This document shows positions 15,994-24,002 of a DNA stretch of 64,000 bases, piece by piece. This DNA is from Paenibacillus sp. 481 (GTDB lineage Bacteria > Bacillota > Bacilli > Paenibacillales > Paenibacillaceae). The stretch covers positions 3,613,501 through 3,677,500 of the forward strand of contig NZ_CP075175.1 of NCBI RefSeq assembly GCF_021223605.1, written 5' to 3'. The translations under genes and the position numbers were made by a program. Under the pieces are notes generated by a model, which was not told where the DNA came from, made no database searches, and was given only the letters and a program-made list of their open reading frames with translations. The number at the start of each line of letters is the position of its first letter. Within the stretch, counting starts at the first letter, position 1.

Positions 15994-16716
15994 CTACTCC
16001 TTCATCACATACCCGACTCCGCGTACCGTATGAATAAGGGTAGTCGCGAAGTCATGGTCCACCTTTTTACGTAAATAACGGATATACACATCGACCACGT
16101 TCGTGTCGCCATAATAATCAAAGCCCCACACATTCGTCAAAATTTGCTCGCGATTCAGCACCTGATTCGGGTGATTCATTAGAAAGACGAGCAAGTCGAA
16201 CTCTCGTGGCGTGAGTTCAATTTCTTTCTCACCGCGTTTCACGCTGCGGGCTTTTTCATTGATCGTTAAATCACCGATCTGCAATAGGGATTCCTTAATT
16301 TCGACTTCTTTATGCATGAGTTGATGAATACGCAGACATGCACGAATGCGCGCAAGTAATTCTTCAATTTGAAAAGGCTTCGTAATATAGTCGTTCGCAC
16401 CGAGATCAAGCCCGCTTACTTTATCAGGCACGGAATCTCTAGCTGTAATTAAAATGACAGGCGTTACATTGCCTGTAGCCCGAATACGTCGTAGCACCTC
16501 AAGTCCATTCAGCTCAGGTAGCATCACATCGAGCAGAACAAGATCCCATTGACCAGCATTAAATTTACTCAGTCCTTCGGTACCTGTCCCCGCAATATCG
16601 ACGGTATATCCCTCATATTCCAGCTCTAGTTTCATGACGCGTGCAATTTTTGCTTCATCTTCAACGATCAGAACGTGCCCACTTACACTTCCATTTCCGT
16701 TTCCGTTGTTCATCAT
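15994..16716 (-). CDS. OmpR-family response regulator, YkoG-like
   Basis: 240 residues. The receiver domain (about 14-130) has acidic residues E19/D20, the phosphoacceptor D63 in LVLLDVMLPELNG, the switch Thr in VILITARD and Lys in DYITKPF. A winged helix-turn-helix domain (about 145-238) ends DVYIRYLRKKVDHDF...HTVRGVGYVMKE. The first 13 residues are Gly/Asn-rich and atypical. AGGAG lies 5 nt before the first ATG and 8 nt before the second (16713), so either may be used. It is the obvious candidate to bind the 11-bp-period TTCTCAT repeats at the four PepSY promoters. Its own upstream region shows no such repeat. Confidence 0.9.
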   Translation of the reverse strand: MMNNGNGNGSVSGHVLIVEDEAKIARVMKLELEYEGYTVDIAGTGTEGLSKFNAGQWDLVLLDVMLPELNGLEVLRRIRATGNVTPVILITARDSVPDKVSGLDLGANDYITKPFQIEELLARIRACLRIHQLMHKEVEIKESLLQIGDLTINEKARSVKRGEKEIELTPREFDLLVFLMNHPNQVLNREQILTNVWGFDYYGDTNVVDVYIRYLRKKVDHDFATTLIHTVRGVGYVMKE

Positions 16717-16972
16717 TTCGTCTCCTGTTCAAGAGTAGTTCCCTTTTGTTGTCAGTAGCTTATACAAGCATAATAATTAATACCCCGTTCATCAATAAAT
16801 AAATACGTGCAGATTTAAATTAATGATAAATGCAAGTGGGCTTGACGGCTATATAAAGTTACGTCTATTCTTAACACGATGGTACCAGAATTATAGATTT
16901 CAGTACCACCAACGCCGATAGTTCTAAGTTTTCGCAATACATTTTCGCATAGGAGGTCATGAACTCACTGTT

Positions 16973-17554
16973 ATGAGGGATCGAATCAGGACTGCCGCTA
17001 TTGCATTATTAACGGAACGAGGATTGAAATTTACGACTCATGAGCTTGCGGCACGATTAGGGACAAGTAAAAGAACGATATATCAATACTATGAATCGAA
17101 AGAGCAATTGATCAGCGCGATTGTCGATGAATCTATTGCTGAGGTGATCCAGACAGAGCAGCACATCTATAACGATTCTGCCTTGACCTCTGTGCAGAAG
17201 CTATATGCGGTGCTGTCTATCGTCCCGCAAGGATTGCGCTTAGGAGACAAACGTCTTCTCGCTGAGATTAAACGATATGCTCCGTTAGAATGGGAGAAAA
17301 TAAATAAGTTGCTGCAAGAAGAGTGGGGGACGGTTACCGCTATCGTAGAAGCGGGGATAGCTAATGGGGAATTTAGACCCGTGCATGTGCAGACGATTAT
17401 TCAGATGATGAAGGGAGCGTCTGCGGCTATTTTTGACCCAGAATTCCTTATGCATTCATCTCATACGGTTACACAAAACGTAGCCATAATGGTTGATGTG
17501 CTTGTCCATGGACTTTGTAAACAAACCGAATCGAAAGTCGATACATGTGAGTGA
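16973..17554 (+). CDS. TetR-family transcriptional regulator
   Basis: 193 residues. The N-terminal TetR helix-turn-helix, about residues 5-50, is LTERGLKFTTHELAARLGTSKRTIYQYYESKEQLISAI. The C-terminal part is a variable ligand-binding domain. It precedes a YvaD-like membrane protein by 15 nt, recalling the yvaD/yvaE/yvaF group of B. subtilis, where a TetR regulator is linked to small membrane proteins. The ribosome site AGGAGG (16951-16956) is 16 nt away, unusually far. A 5-codon ORF starting 2 nt after that site ends in an ATGA overlap with this start, so expression may depend on translational coupling. Confidence 0.83.
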   Translation: MRDRIRTAAIALLTERGLKFTTHELAARLGTSKRTIYQYYESKEQLISAIVDESIAEVIQTEQHIYNDSALTSVQKLYAVLSIVPQGLRLGDKRLLAEIKRYAPLEWEKINKLLQEEWGTVTAIVEAGIANGEFRPVHVQTIIQMMKGASAAIFDPEFLMHSSHTVTQNVAIMVDVLVHGLCKQTESKVDTCE

Positions 17555-17569
17555 GGGGAGTCTTGCAGT

Positions 17570-17971
17570 ATGATTCGAGCGATGCGAGCTTTATTTTGGA
17601 TCACGGACATCTTTTTTATAGTGTATTGGTTGATGACCGCGCTATCTTTATTTCCGCCGGAGGTCGTATACAACGATTATACGAATCCTATTCTTGTGGC
17701 TTGGAACTGGTCGTTTATGCCGCTTGATTTACTCATATCAGCGACAGGTTTTTATAGCTTGTGGTTGCAGCGCAAGCAGCAAGAATTGTGGAAGCCATGG
17801 GCCTTAATATCACTTGTGCTGACTTCCTGTTCAGGCTTGCAGGCGATTGCATATTGGTCGCTCCGCCTAGAGTTCGATCCGTTCTGGTGGGGACTCAATT
17901 TGTATTTGCTGATTTATCCTTTGATATTTATCCCTTGGTTAGTTCGTAAAAGTGTAGCGCGAACTGTGTAG
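17570..17971 (+). CDS. DUF5360/YvaD-like membrane protein
   Basis: 133 residues with four hydrophobic segments, about residues 8-30, 43-65, 78-98 and 105-127, rich in Trp and Tyr. The pattern MRALFWITDIFFIVYWLMTA near the start and FDPFWWGLNLYLLIYPLIF near the end resembles B. subtilis YvaD (DUF5360). Function is unknown. The 15-nt gap to the upstream TetR gene and the GAGGGGAG ribosome site suggest co-transcription and control by that regulator. Confidence 0.65.
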   Translation: MIRAMRALFWITDIFFIVYWLMTALSLFPPEVVYNDYTNPILVAWNWSFMPLDLLISATGFYSLWLQRKQQELWKPWALISLVLTSCSGLQAIAYWSLRLEFDPFWWGLNLYLLIYPLIFIPWLVRKSVARTV

Positions 17972-18114
17972 GCGATAAGATGCAATCTTGATTCTCCGCC
18001 ACATAACAGTCAATTTCATCGTGACAGGTTTATTGCGTTTGCCCTCTTTTTCTACTAAGCTATTGAATAGAACGTATCCTTTTATTTCATTGAAGAACAT
18101 GAGGTGTTATTAAC

Positions 18115-18417
18115 ATGTTAAGTACCCCTATTGGTCGCTTGCGTGTAGTCGGTATAATCGAAGGTATTTCATACCTCGTCCTGTTGCTTATCGCAATGCC
18201 GCTAAAATATTGGGCTGACTTTCCTCAGGCCGTAAAAGTTGCAGGTATGGCGCATGGCGTCTTGTTCTGCCTCTATGTGGCTGCTGTCGCGCATGTGATG
18301 TTTGCGCATCGTTGGCCGATTGGCCGCGCAATCGTCGCGATTGTGGCATCACTCGTGCCGATCGGGAACTTCTGGTTCGATCGTCAATTGAAGCAAGAGC
18401 AGCAGCATAGATCCTAG
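18115..18417 (+). CDS. DUF3817 family membrane protein
   Basis: 100 residues with three membrane helices. LRVVGIIEGISYLVLLLIAMPLKY is the N-terminal DUF3817 signature, followed by GMAHGVLFCLYVAAVAHVM and a third helix ending PIGNFWFDRQLK. The family (YdzA and relatives) has no known biochemical role. GAGGTG lies before the ATG. The gene ends 10 bp before the left copy of a 165-bp direct repeat. Confidence 0.78.
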   Translation: MLSTPIGRLRVVGIIEGISYLVLLLIAMPLKYWADFPQAVKVAGMAHGVLFCLYVAAVAHVMFAHRWPIGRAIVAIVASLVPIGNFWFDRQLKQEQQHRS

Positions 18418-18426
18418 TTTCAGTCG

Positions 18427-18591
18427 ATCCGGCTGAGCTAGCTCTATGACCGCGCATAGGCAGTGAAGGCCCGATCCCCATGACATGGAGTTCGGGCCTT
18501 CTATTATTTATACGTCGGGATCATTTTCAAAAACAATGTCATACTCCATGCGCTTCGCTGTGCTACGGGCGATATCAACACCGAACGAGCG
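18427..18591 (-). pseudogene. Duplicated 3' end of the PfpI gene with its terminator (left copy)
   Basis: This 165-bp segment aligns without gaps to 19670-19834 at a constant offset of 1243 bp. It holds the terminator hairpin (GAAGGCCCGA/TCGGGCCTTC) and about 28 codons of the C-terminus of the DJ-1/PfpI gene at 19751 (GVDIARSTAKRMEYDI is shared), ending at the stop at 18508-18510. No upstream part of the gene remains, so it is a remnant. Confidence 0.85.
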
Positions 18592-18688
18592 CTCCTGTCT
18601 AACTTTTTTACGTATTCCAGTTGTGCCTCCAAAAGCTTAATCTAAGCTTCCTGTTTCGAAATAATCTCATCCGGTTTATTTTTACATT

Positions 18689-18904
18689 TTGCCAGAACTA
18701 TATAAGAACGGGGACAGTGATTTATTAAAAAAGATTGCAGCTCATCGAAAGAAGCTTGTTGATGCTGTAGAAAACGGACTCTCGTTGACAGATGACTACG
18801 TTATCAAATTAAGTCAAGAATTAGATGACGTATTGTTAGAAGCCCAGAAAAAGCATCTTTTAAAAAAGGCTCTAAAAGAGATAGCAAGTAGTTTGGAAGA
18901 GTAG
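18689..18904 (+). CDS. Spo0E-like aspartyl-phosphate phosphatase, start uncertain
   Basis: The open frame has up to 71 residues. It carries the Spo0E-family signature SQELD in the helix VIKLSQELDDVLLEA, preceded by the first amphipathic helix LLKKIAAHRKKLVDAV. Family members are small helical hairpins that dephosphorylate Spo0A~P and delay sporulation. The only near-cognate start is TTG at 18689 and no ribosome site precedes it, so the 5' end may be degraded or the protein may start at a non-standard codon. It lies in the AT-rich insert between the two copies of the 165-bp repeat. Confidence 0.6.
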   Translation: MPELYKNGDSDLLKKIAAHRKKLVDAVENGLSLTDDYVIKLSQELDDVLLEAQKKHLLKKALKEIASSLEE

Positions 18905-18971
18905 AGAGTCAAATTTTATTCTTCTAGGGGGGAGGCTATTGCTTGTATAGGTTGAGGTGTGCATTTCTAAC

Positions 18972-19070
18972 CTAATTCATAAACTTCTTGTACAGGAAAA
19001 TGCACAGCCAAACAAAGAGTCCAAGTGCAACAAATGGTATCCAGAATCCAATATACGATATTATACTCAT
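18972..19070 (-). CDS. Possible small membrane peptide, 32 residues
   Basis: ATG at 19068-19070 opens a 32-codon frame, MSIISYIGFWIPF then a hydrophobic helix ending VWLCIFLYKKFMN. It would be a single-pass membrane peptide with a basic C-terminus. AGAAGG lies 10 nt upstream, slightly long. It is antisense to the gap between the Spo0E-like gene and the 199-residue ORF, inside the AT-rich insert. No family was recognised. Confidence 0.4.
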   Translation of the reverse strand: MSIISYIGFWIPFVALGLFVWLCIFLYKKFMN

Positions 19071-19109
19071 TTATTGGTTACCTTCTTTCTTTTTAAATAA
19101 TGAAATGAG

Positions 19110-19709
19110 ATGTCGTTAATGTTAAAAAAAGCTGTTCAGAGTGTTCAAAAAGTGGATGTTCGCAGTATTGTGCCTACTAAATATTTTACAGCAAACCAAG
19201 GGGAATATAACAGCTATGATGAGGTTTACAAAGCTTTCGGTAAGACAAAAAAATTGTCCAACGTTTCTAACCATGAAGGAATTGTCGTGAATACGGTCGA
19301 TGAATTTGCTGCGCTGCTTGCGTATTTAAAAGATCAATCAACAGGAACTGTTACTACTGTAACTAACGTAACGAATGAATCAAAAGTTTCACCACAGCAA
19401 ACATTCACAAGAACGGTCGACGCTGTAATCTTTGACATGAAACTTTACTGGATTCGTGGTTATGCTACTGTTGACTATGACTCAAAAGGAGTCATATCTA
19501 ACATATCTGCATCGAGTAGTTTGTTGGGGGTTACTTTTGCGCGGACATGGAAGCCTGATACTCCACACATATCATATGTGGCCGAAAATGAACGAAAAAT
19601 AACTTACACTGGAACGCTTGATCACAACGTGTTCGTTGGTGGAGTTGGGACAATTGTAAGTGAACGTGTATCCGACTGGGCTAGCTCTATGATCGCGCAT
19701 AGGCAGTGA
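19110..19709 (+). CDS. Hypothetical protein with a chimeric C-terminus
   Basis: 199 residues with no recognised family. There is no signal peptide. The middle is Thr/Val-rich (TGTVTTVTNVTNESKV), and the C-terminal half looks beta-rich (YWIRGYATVDYDSKGVISNISASSSLLG, written here in parts: YWIRGYATVDY, ISNISASSS). The last dozen residues (SDWASSMIAHRQ) are encoded by the right copy of the 165-bp repeat, so the original end of the gene was replaced when the duplication formed. The ribosome site is weak. The gene may be a fragment of a longer ORF of foreign origin. Confidence 0.5.
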   Translation: MSLMLKKAVQSVQKVDVRSIVPTKYFTANQGEYNSYDEVYKAFGKTKKLSNVSNHEGIVVNTVDEFAALLAYLKDQSTGTVTTVTNVTNESKVSPQQTFTRTVDAVIFDMKLYWIRGYATVDYDSKGVISNISASSSLLGVTFARTWKPDTPHISYVAENERKITYTGTLDHNVFVGGVGTIVSERVSDWASSMIAHRQ

Positions 19710-19834
19710 AGGCCCGATCCCCATGACATGGAGGTCGGGCCTTCTATTATTTATACGTCGGTATCATCTTCAAAAATAATGTCATACTCCATGCGCTTCG
19801 CTGTGCTACGGGCAATATCAACACCTAACAAGCG
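19670..19834. repeat. Right copy of the 165-bp direct repeat
   Basis: This segment aligns to 18427-18591 with roughly one mismatch per ten bases and no gaps. It contains the 3' end and terminator of the PfpI gene at 19751. Together the copies flank an insert of about 1.08 kb. Confidence 0.88.
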
Positions 19835-20383
19835 TCGCACAATATGAAAGGACATATGGATGCCCGCTGAAATACCGCCTGAAGTCAATAGATTGCCTTC
19901 ATCCACATACTTTACATCGCGCACAACTTGCACCGTTGGGAACTCGCTCTCGAAGCGCTCGTAACTCGCCCAGTGGGTTGTCGCTCTTTTTTCATCCAAC
20001 AATCCGGCTTTAGCTAGCAATAAAGATCCTGTACACACGGATGTCATCAGTTCTGTTAATGGCGCACGCGTCTGTATCCAACGAATCATTGATTCGTTAT
20101 GAATCTCTCGTTCTCTCGCTCCCCAACCACCGGGGACGACAACGATATCAAAATGAGGCGCATTCGCGAAGCTATAGTCGGGCTGTACTTTTAGCCCGTT
20201 ACAAGCCGATATCATCACTCCCGCCTCGGAGACGGTACGAACGATAAAAGGAAATCCTTCGTCCTTCGCTACATGATGCTCGTAAGCTGCAACAGAAAAT
20301 ACTTCGAATGGCCCTGCAAAATCAAGCACTTCCACTTCATCAAAAAGTACAATTCCGACACTCCACTGACGCTGTTCGCTCAT
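19751..20383 (-). CDS. DJ-1/PfpI-family protein (second in window)
   Basis: About 210 residues. The N-terminal VGIVLFDEVEVLDFAGPFEVF and the nucleophile elbow TSVCTGSLLLAKAGLL with its reactive Cys identify the DJ-1/PfpI superfamily, closest to isonitrile-hydratase-like members. A further conserved segment is VVVPGGWGAREREI, and the C-terminal GGISAGIHMSFHIVRRLLG is family-typical. The ATG at 20383 is chosen with AAAGGA 9 nt upstream. It is only distantly related to the PfpI protein at 5801. It is divergent from the TrmB-type regulator, with which it may share operators. Confidence 0.8.
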   Translation of the reverse strand: MSEQRQWSVGIVLFDEVEVLDFAGPFEVFSVAAYEHHVAKDEGFPFIVRTVSEAGVMISACNGLKVQPDYSFANAPHFDIVVVPGGWGAREREIHNESMIRWIQTRAPLTELMTSVCTGSLLLAKAGLLDEKRATTHWASYERFESEFPTVQVVRDVKYVDEGNLLTSGGISAGIHMSFHIVRRLLGVDIARSTAKRMEYDIIFEDDTDV

Positions 20384-20483
20384 GTTAAAAAATCCTTTCA
20401 TAGGGGATTATGCGACTAGACCCGCAATATGTAGTATAAAAATACACTCCACGCTAGCGTTCACAACGATGTTGGTCATGATT

Positions 20484-20737
20484 GTATACTACAGGTAGTT
20501 ACTTGTATACATGCATTTTAATGTCGCATTAAAGGTAATCGCACTCGATAACTTCATGAATAACTCTAAGCTATTTAAGGCTACTGCGGCACTACAGATG
20601 TTGCTCAACGGTGGCTGTATGGCTGTTTTTATTGAAAATGAATCACATCGTAGCAGCAGTCATACGTAAAAAAACACGATTTCGCCCCGTGCGGGTTTTT
20701 CGCAAGCGCGCTAAATTGTGGTATGATTAGTGTATAC
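20484..20737. promoter_or_regulatory. Divergent promoter region with three GTATAC sites
   Basis: GTATAC occurs at 20484-20489, 20505-20510 and 20732-20737. The first two are 21 bp apart, about two helical turns. The third lies just after an extended -10 element (TGGTATGAT, 20719-20727) for the rightward regulator gene. The arrangement fits autoregulation and control of the divergent PfpI gene. No other gene was seen in this 420-bp gap. Confidence 0.4.
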
Positions 20738-20806
20738 AGGTTGCGTAGCTAACCTCATTTGAGAACGATACTACTAACATGCTTATGGATATCATAAGGA
20801 GGAGCC

Positions 20807-21571
20807 ATGCTGCAAAAATTCGGTTTCTCGCAATACGAGAGCAAAGTTTATGAGACGCTCGTGACGAGCGAAGATGCGATGGACACGACGACATTAGTTA
20901 AGCATTCTGGCGTGCCCAAAGCGAAAATATATGAAGTGATTTCCCGGATGATCGATAAAGGATTAATTTTGGATTCGATATCGAACAAGAAGAAATTGTA
21001 TGCGGCCGTGCCGATGCAGGTTGTCATCGACAAGCTGTCCCATGAGTTCGAGCAGCAGATTGCCCGCTTGAAACAGGTTGGCAAGCAGAAGTCGTATGCC
21101 AACGACCAAGTATGGAGCTTAAAGACGGATAGCTCGATCGAAGCATTTTGCAAGCATATGATTGCAGAGGCGAAGCAATCGATCATCCTCTCGATGTGGA
21201 GCGATGAGTTTGCGGAAGTGAAGCCTTTGCTAGAGCAGAAGGCGCGGGAAGGTGTACGCGTTGAAGCACTCGTGACAGGAGCCCCGCCGATACACGCAGA
21301 CATTGCTAAGTTATACACGTTGATTCCGACCGAGGAGCATATGCATCTGGAACGATTTAAGCTTATCGTTGCCGATTCCGAGCAGTTGTTGTTTGCCGGG
21401 ATGGAAGATGGCTCGTGGAAAGCGATGCGGACGATGGCCCAGCCGTTTGTGAAATTTTTTGTGGAATATTTTTATCATGATGTGGCACTCGCCAAAATTA
21501 CAGACAAGTATCACGCCGATTTGATGCGCGATGCGGAAATTAAGTCGATTTTGATGCAACTGCGTTACTAA
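20807..21571 (+). CDS. TrmB-family transcriptional regulator
   Basis: 254 residues. The N-terminal winged helix-turn-helix, about residues 1-75, reads FGFSQYESKVYETL and GVPKAKIYEVISRM, the TrmB signature. A short coiled coil and a C-terminal PLD-like effector domain (IEAFCKHMIAEAKQSIILSMWSDEF) follow. Relatives in archaea and bacteria sense sugars or other metabolites. AAGGAGG lies 6-7 nt before the ATG. Target genes are unknown; the divergent PfpI gene and the regulator itself are the nearest candidates. Confidence 0.83.
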   Translation: MLQKFGFSQYESKVYETLVTSEDAMDTTTLVKHSGVPKAKIYEVISRMIDKGLILDSISNKKKLYAAVPMQVVIDKLSHEFEQQIARLKQVGKQKSYANDQVWSLKTDSSIEAFCKHMIAEAKQSIILSMWSDEFAEVKPLLEQKAREGVRVEALVTGAPPIHADIAKLYTLIPTEEHMHLERFKLIVADSEQLLFAGMEDGSWKAMRTMAQPFVKFFVEYFYHDVALAKITDKYHADLMRDAEIKSILMQLRY

Positions 21572-21645
21572 CAGTATGAAGAAAGCTCGCTGAACAGACA
21601 GCATGCAACTTAATGGTGTAGTTGCATGTAGTCAGTGTGAAGCAA

Positions 21646-21697
21646 GGGGGATGTCTCGACAGTCATTGAATATGACGGCGAGACATCCCTCTTATTT
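21646..21697 (+). terminator. Palindromic terminator family, copy A
   Basis: GGGATGTCTCG pairs with CGAGACATCCC around an inner GTCATT/ATGAC stem, followed by TCTTATTT. Related sequences lie at 27808 and 43478. Confidence 0.85.
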
Positions 21698-21771
21698 GTT
21701 ACTCGCCTAATGTGGACTGTAGATCTGCTAAAGAGTAAAAAAACGTCTCATGCTCGTGTTCATTATCATGT

Positions 21772-22395
21772 TCAGTTGAGTAAACCACCAGCGGTTATCG
21801 GATACAGCTTACCGTCCAAAGCAAAAGACGCTCTGCCTGACTCCTCGGATACGACAAGCACTAGTGCGTCGCTTTGCTCACTTAAGCCCAATGCTGCGCG
21901 ATGACGGGTTCCCATTTTTTTGCCGATCGGTGCAGTACGGGTTAGTGGCAAAATGTTTCCAGCTGACACGATGACGTTAGAGCGAATAATAACAGCACCG
22001 TCATGCAGCGGTGTTCCTGGATTGAAAATAGATTCCAATAGCGTATGGGTCAATGTTGCTCCAATTGGCGTGCCGATCTGTATAAGCTCTTCAAGTAAAT
22101 CCTCACGCTGGACGACAATAAGCGCCCCAATCTTATGCGCTGCCAAATACGTAATGCTCTTCGTCAACTCTGCATATTGTTCGATATACGGTGATAAATA
22201 GCAATTTAAGTAGAACGAAGTAGCCGTTGCTTCAATGTGCGTAAAGTGCTGCCGAATTTGTTCGAATAAGCCGAGTAAGCAGCCTGTGTCATGTTGCAGC
22301 ACTTCTTTGCTGCGCTGAATGTCGATGGATAGATGCTCTAAATCAGCTTGCAGCAGTTGTTTCATCATAGACGTATCGCAATTGCCAAGTTCCAT
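21772..22395 (-). CDS. cdaS: Diadenylate cyclase, CdaS-like
   Basis: The 207-residue protein matches the length of B. subtilis CdaS, the sporulation-associated enzyme that makes c-di-AMP from two ATP. Two N-terminal helices (about residues 5-60) correspond to the autoinhibitory region. The DAC/DisA_N domain (about 62-200) has both catalytic motifs, DGA at 132-134 (TPLHDGAVII) and RHR at 164-166 (GTRHRAALG). No membrane segment is present, unlike CdaA. The ATG at 22395 has AAGGAG 10 nt upstream; the open frame beyond it to 22521 has no ribosome site. Confidence 0.87.
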   Translation of the reverse strand: MELGNCDTSMMKQLLQADLEHLSIDIQRSKEVLQHDTGCLLGLFEQIRQHFTHIEATATSFYLNCYLSPYIEQYAELTKSITYLAAHKIGALIVVQREDLLEELIQIGTPIGATLTHTLLESIFNPGTPLHDGAVIIRSNVIVSAGNILPLTRTAPIGKKMGTRHRAALGLSEQSDALVLVVSEESGRASFALDGKLYPITAGGLLN

Positions 22396-22520
22396 CGTCG
22401 TTATACTCCTTATAACGCCCAGACTTCGTATGGTTATAATGTGAGCGAGGGGCCCCTTAATTATTCGACAACGATGCAACGATACGAAATGAAACGAAAA
22501 AAGCAGCAAAAGCGATAACA

Positions 22521-22566
22521 AAAACCCCTGCCGTGCTCCTTCGTACAGAAAGAGAACAACAGGGGT
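22521..22566 (-). terminator. Terminator of the MFS transporter gene
   Basis: ACCCCTG pairs with CAGGGGT across a 27-nt loop, followed by TTTTT on the minus strand. Confidence 0.75.
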
Positions 22567-22580
22567 TACACGATATTGAA

Positions 22581-23750
22581 TTATTCAGCTTTAGCTGGAA
22601 CAGCAGTCTTCATCGGACGTGTAACTGAGAACGCTGCACAGCCAAGTGCAACGACGACAAAGGCACAACCGACCCATGCATTGTTCAGGACAGAGCTGTG
22701 ATCAATCACAACACCACCAACAACCGAACCTGCCGCGATACCTAAATGCATAATGGATGTATTCAAGCTAGATTGAATTTCCGCTGTTTCCGGCGCACTT
22801 TGCATCAAGTAGCTCTGTTGAGCAGGGGATACCGCCCAACTAAGCGCACTCCAAATCATCATTACAGCCATAAACACAAACAATGAGATTTGAGCTGTTA
22901 ACGGCAAGACGAACATCGTAACTGCAAACGTGGAAACGATAAGCAGTAGCGCACGTTTGGTGCCGAGTTTATCTGCCATCACGCCGCCCATACCACCGCC
23001 GGCAACAGCTGCGATACCGAACAAGAAGTACACGATAGTTATCCATGTTGAGTTGAGTTGGAACGTTTCTTGCAAATAAGGCGTCAAGTACGCGTACAAC
23101 GTTAAATGTCCAGTTAAGAACAGGAACGTTATCAGTTGACCGCTAATGATTTTAGCACTTTTCAACGAAGCGAGTTGTTGACGTAAAGGTACGACAGCCG
23201 TAGGTTGAATTTTGTCCAAGAAAGCAAAAATTCCGATCATCGCTACAACGGTAAGAGCTGCAATAAACCAGAATGGCGATCTCCAGCCATACGCGTTTCC
23301 GATAACCATCCCGATTGGCACACCTAACACAAGCGAACCACTAATACCCATGAAAATAATACCGATAGCGCGGCCTTTAAATTCAGGCTTTACTAAGCTG
23401 GACGCAATCGTAATCGAGAGAACGATGATGAGTGCGCCACCTGCTGCTGACAATGCTCTTGCTGCCATGACCATCGCATAACTGGAGCTAAGCGCAACAA
23501 TGATATTGGAAATCATAAACACAACCAATGAGATTAAATACAGCTTTTTGCGTTCAACTTTAGCTGTAAGATTCATTAATATTGGTGCTGCAATCGCAAA
23601 CACAATTGAGAAAATGGTGATCAGCTGTCCTGCCGCACTTACAGAGATGTTCATATCTGCGGCAACTTGGTCAAGAATACCACCGATAATCAACTCCACT
23701 GTACCTACGACGAAAGCGGCGATTGCTAAAATGTATACACGAAAGTTCAA
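22581..23750 (-). CDS. MFS transporter, DHA1 (AraJ/YdhP-like) family
   Basis: About 389 residues with twelve predicted membrane helices. The start FRVYILAIAAFVVGTVELIIGG and the loop motif RALSAAGGALIIVLS are typical of the AraJ/YdhP group of proton-driven exporters for drugs or sugars. A TTG start at 23750 is proposed: AAAGGG lies 8 nt upstream and the resulting N-terminus matches relatives, whereas the upstream ATGs at 23771/23768 overlap that site. A terminator lies 15 nt beyond the stop. Substrate is unknown. Confidence 0.82.
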   Translation of the reverse strand: MNFRVYILAIAAFVVGTVELIIGGILDQVAADMNISVSAAGQLITIFSIVFAIAAPILMNLTAKVERKKLYLISLVVFMISNIIVALSSSYAMVMAARALSAAGGALIIVLSITIASSLVKPEFKGRAIGIIFMGISGSLVLGVPIGMVIGNAYGWRSPFWFIAALTVVAMIGIFAFLDKIQPTAVVPLRQQLASLKSAKIISGQLITFLFLTGHLTLYAYLTPYLQETFQLNSTWITIVYFLFGIAAVAGGGMGGVMADKLGTKRALLLIVSTFAVTMFVLPLTAQISLFVFMAVMMIWSALSWAVSPAQQSYLMQSAPETAEIQSSLNTSIMHLGIAAGSVVGGVVIDHSSVLNNAWVGCAFVVVALGCAAFSVTRPMKTAVPAKAE

Positions 23751-23940
23751 ACTCCCCACCCTTTGCATCATAAAAAGTTACTACCATTATAGTAACCTTT
23801 TTTGAAGTGCGCAACTATTATATTACGTTTAAGGTGCTGTATATATTGGGATTGTATACATTTTATTCGTTGGACTGTGACATAGAAGCGAATCTGGTTC
23901 AGAAAGTGCGAAAGTGAAACAGATCTTTAACAGATGTTAA

Positions 23941-23984
23941 ACATAAAAAAGCTGCTTAACACAACTGGTGAAGTGTTAAGCAGC
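23941..23984 (-). terminator. Terminator of the YciI-like gene
   Basis: The stem GCTGCTTAACAC/GTGTTAAGCAGC (23951-23984) is followed by TTTTTT on the minus strand. Confidence 0.9.
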
Positions 23985-24002
23985 CTAGAGCACTTTATAT
24001 CA

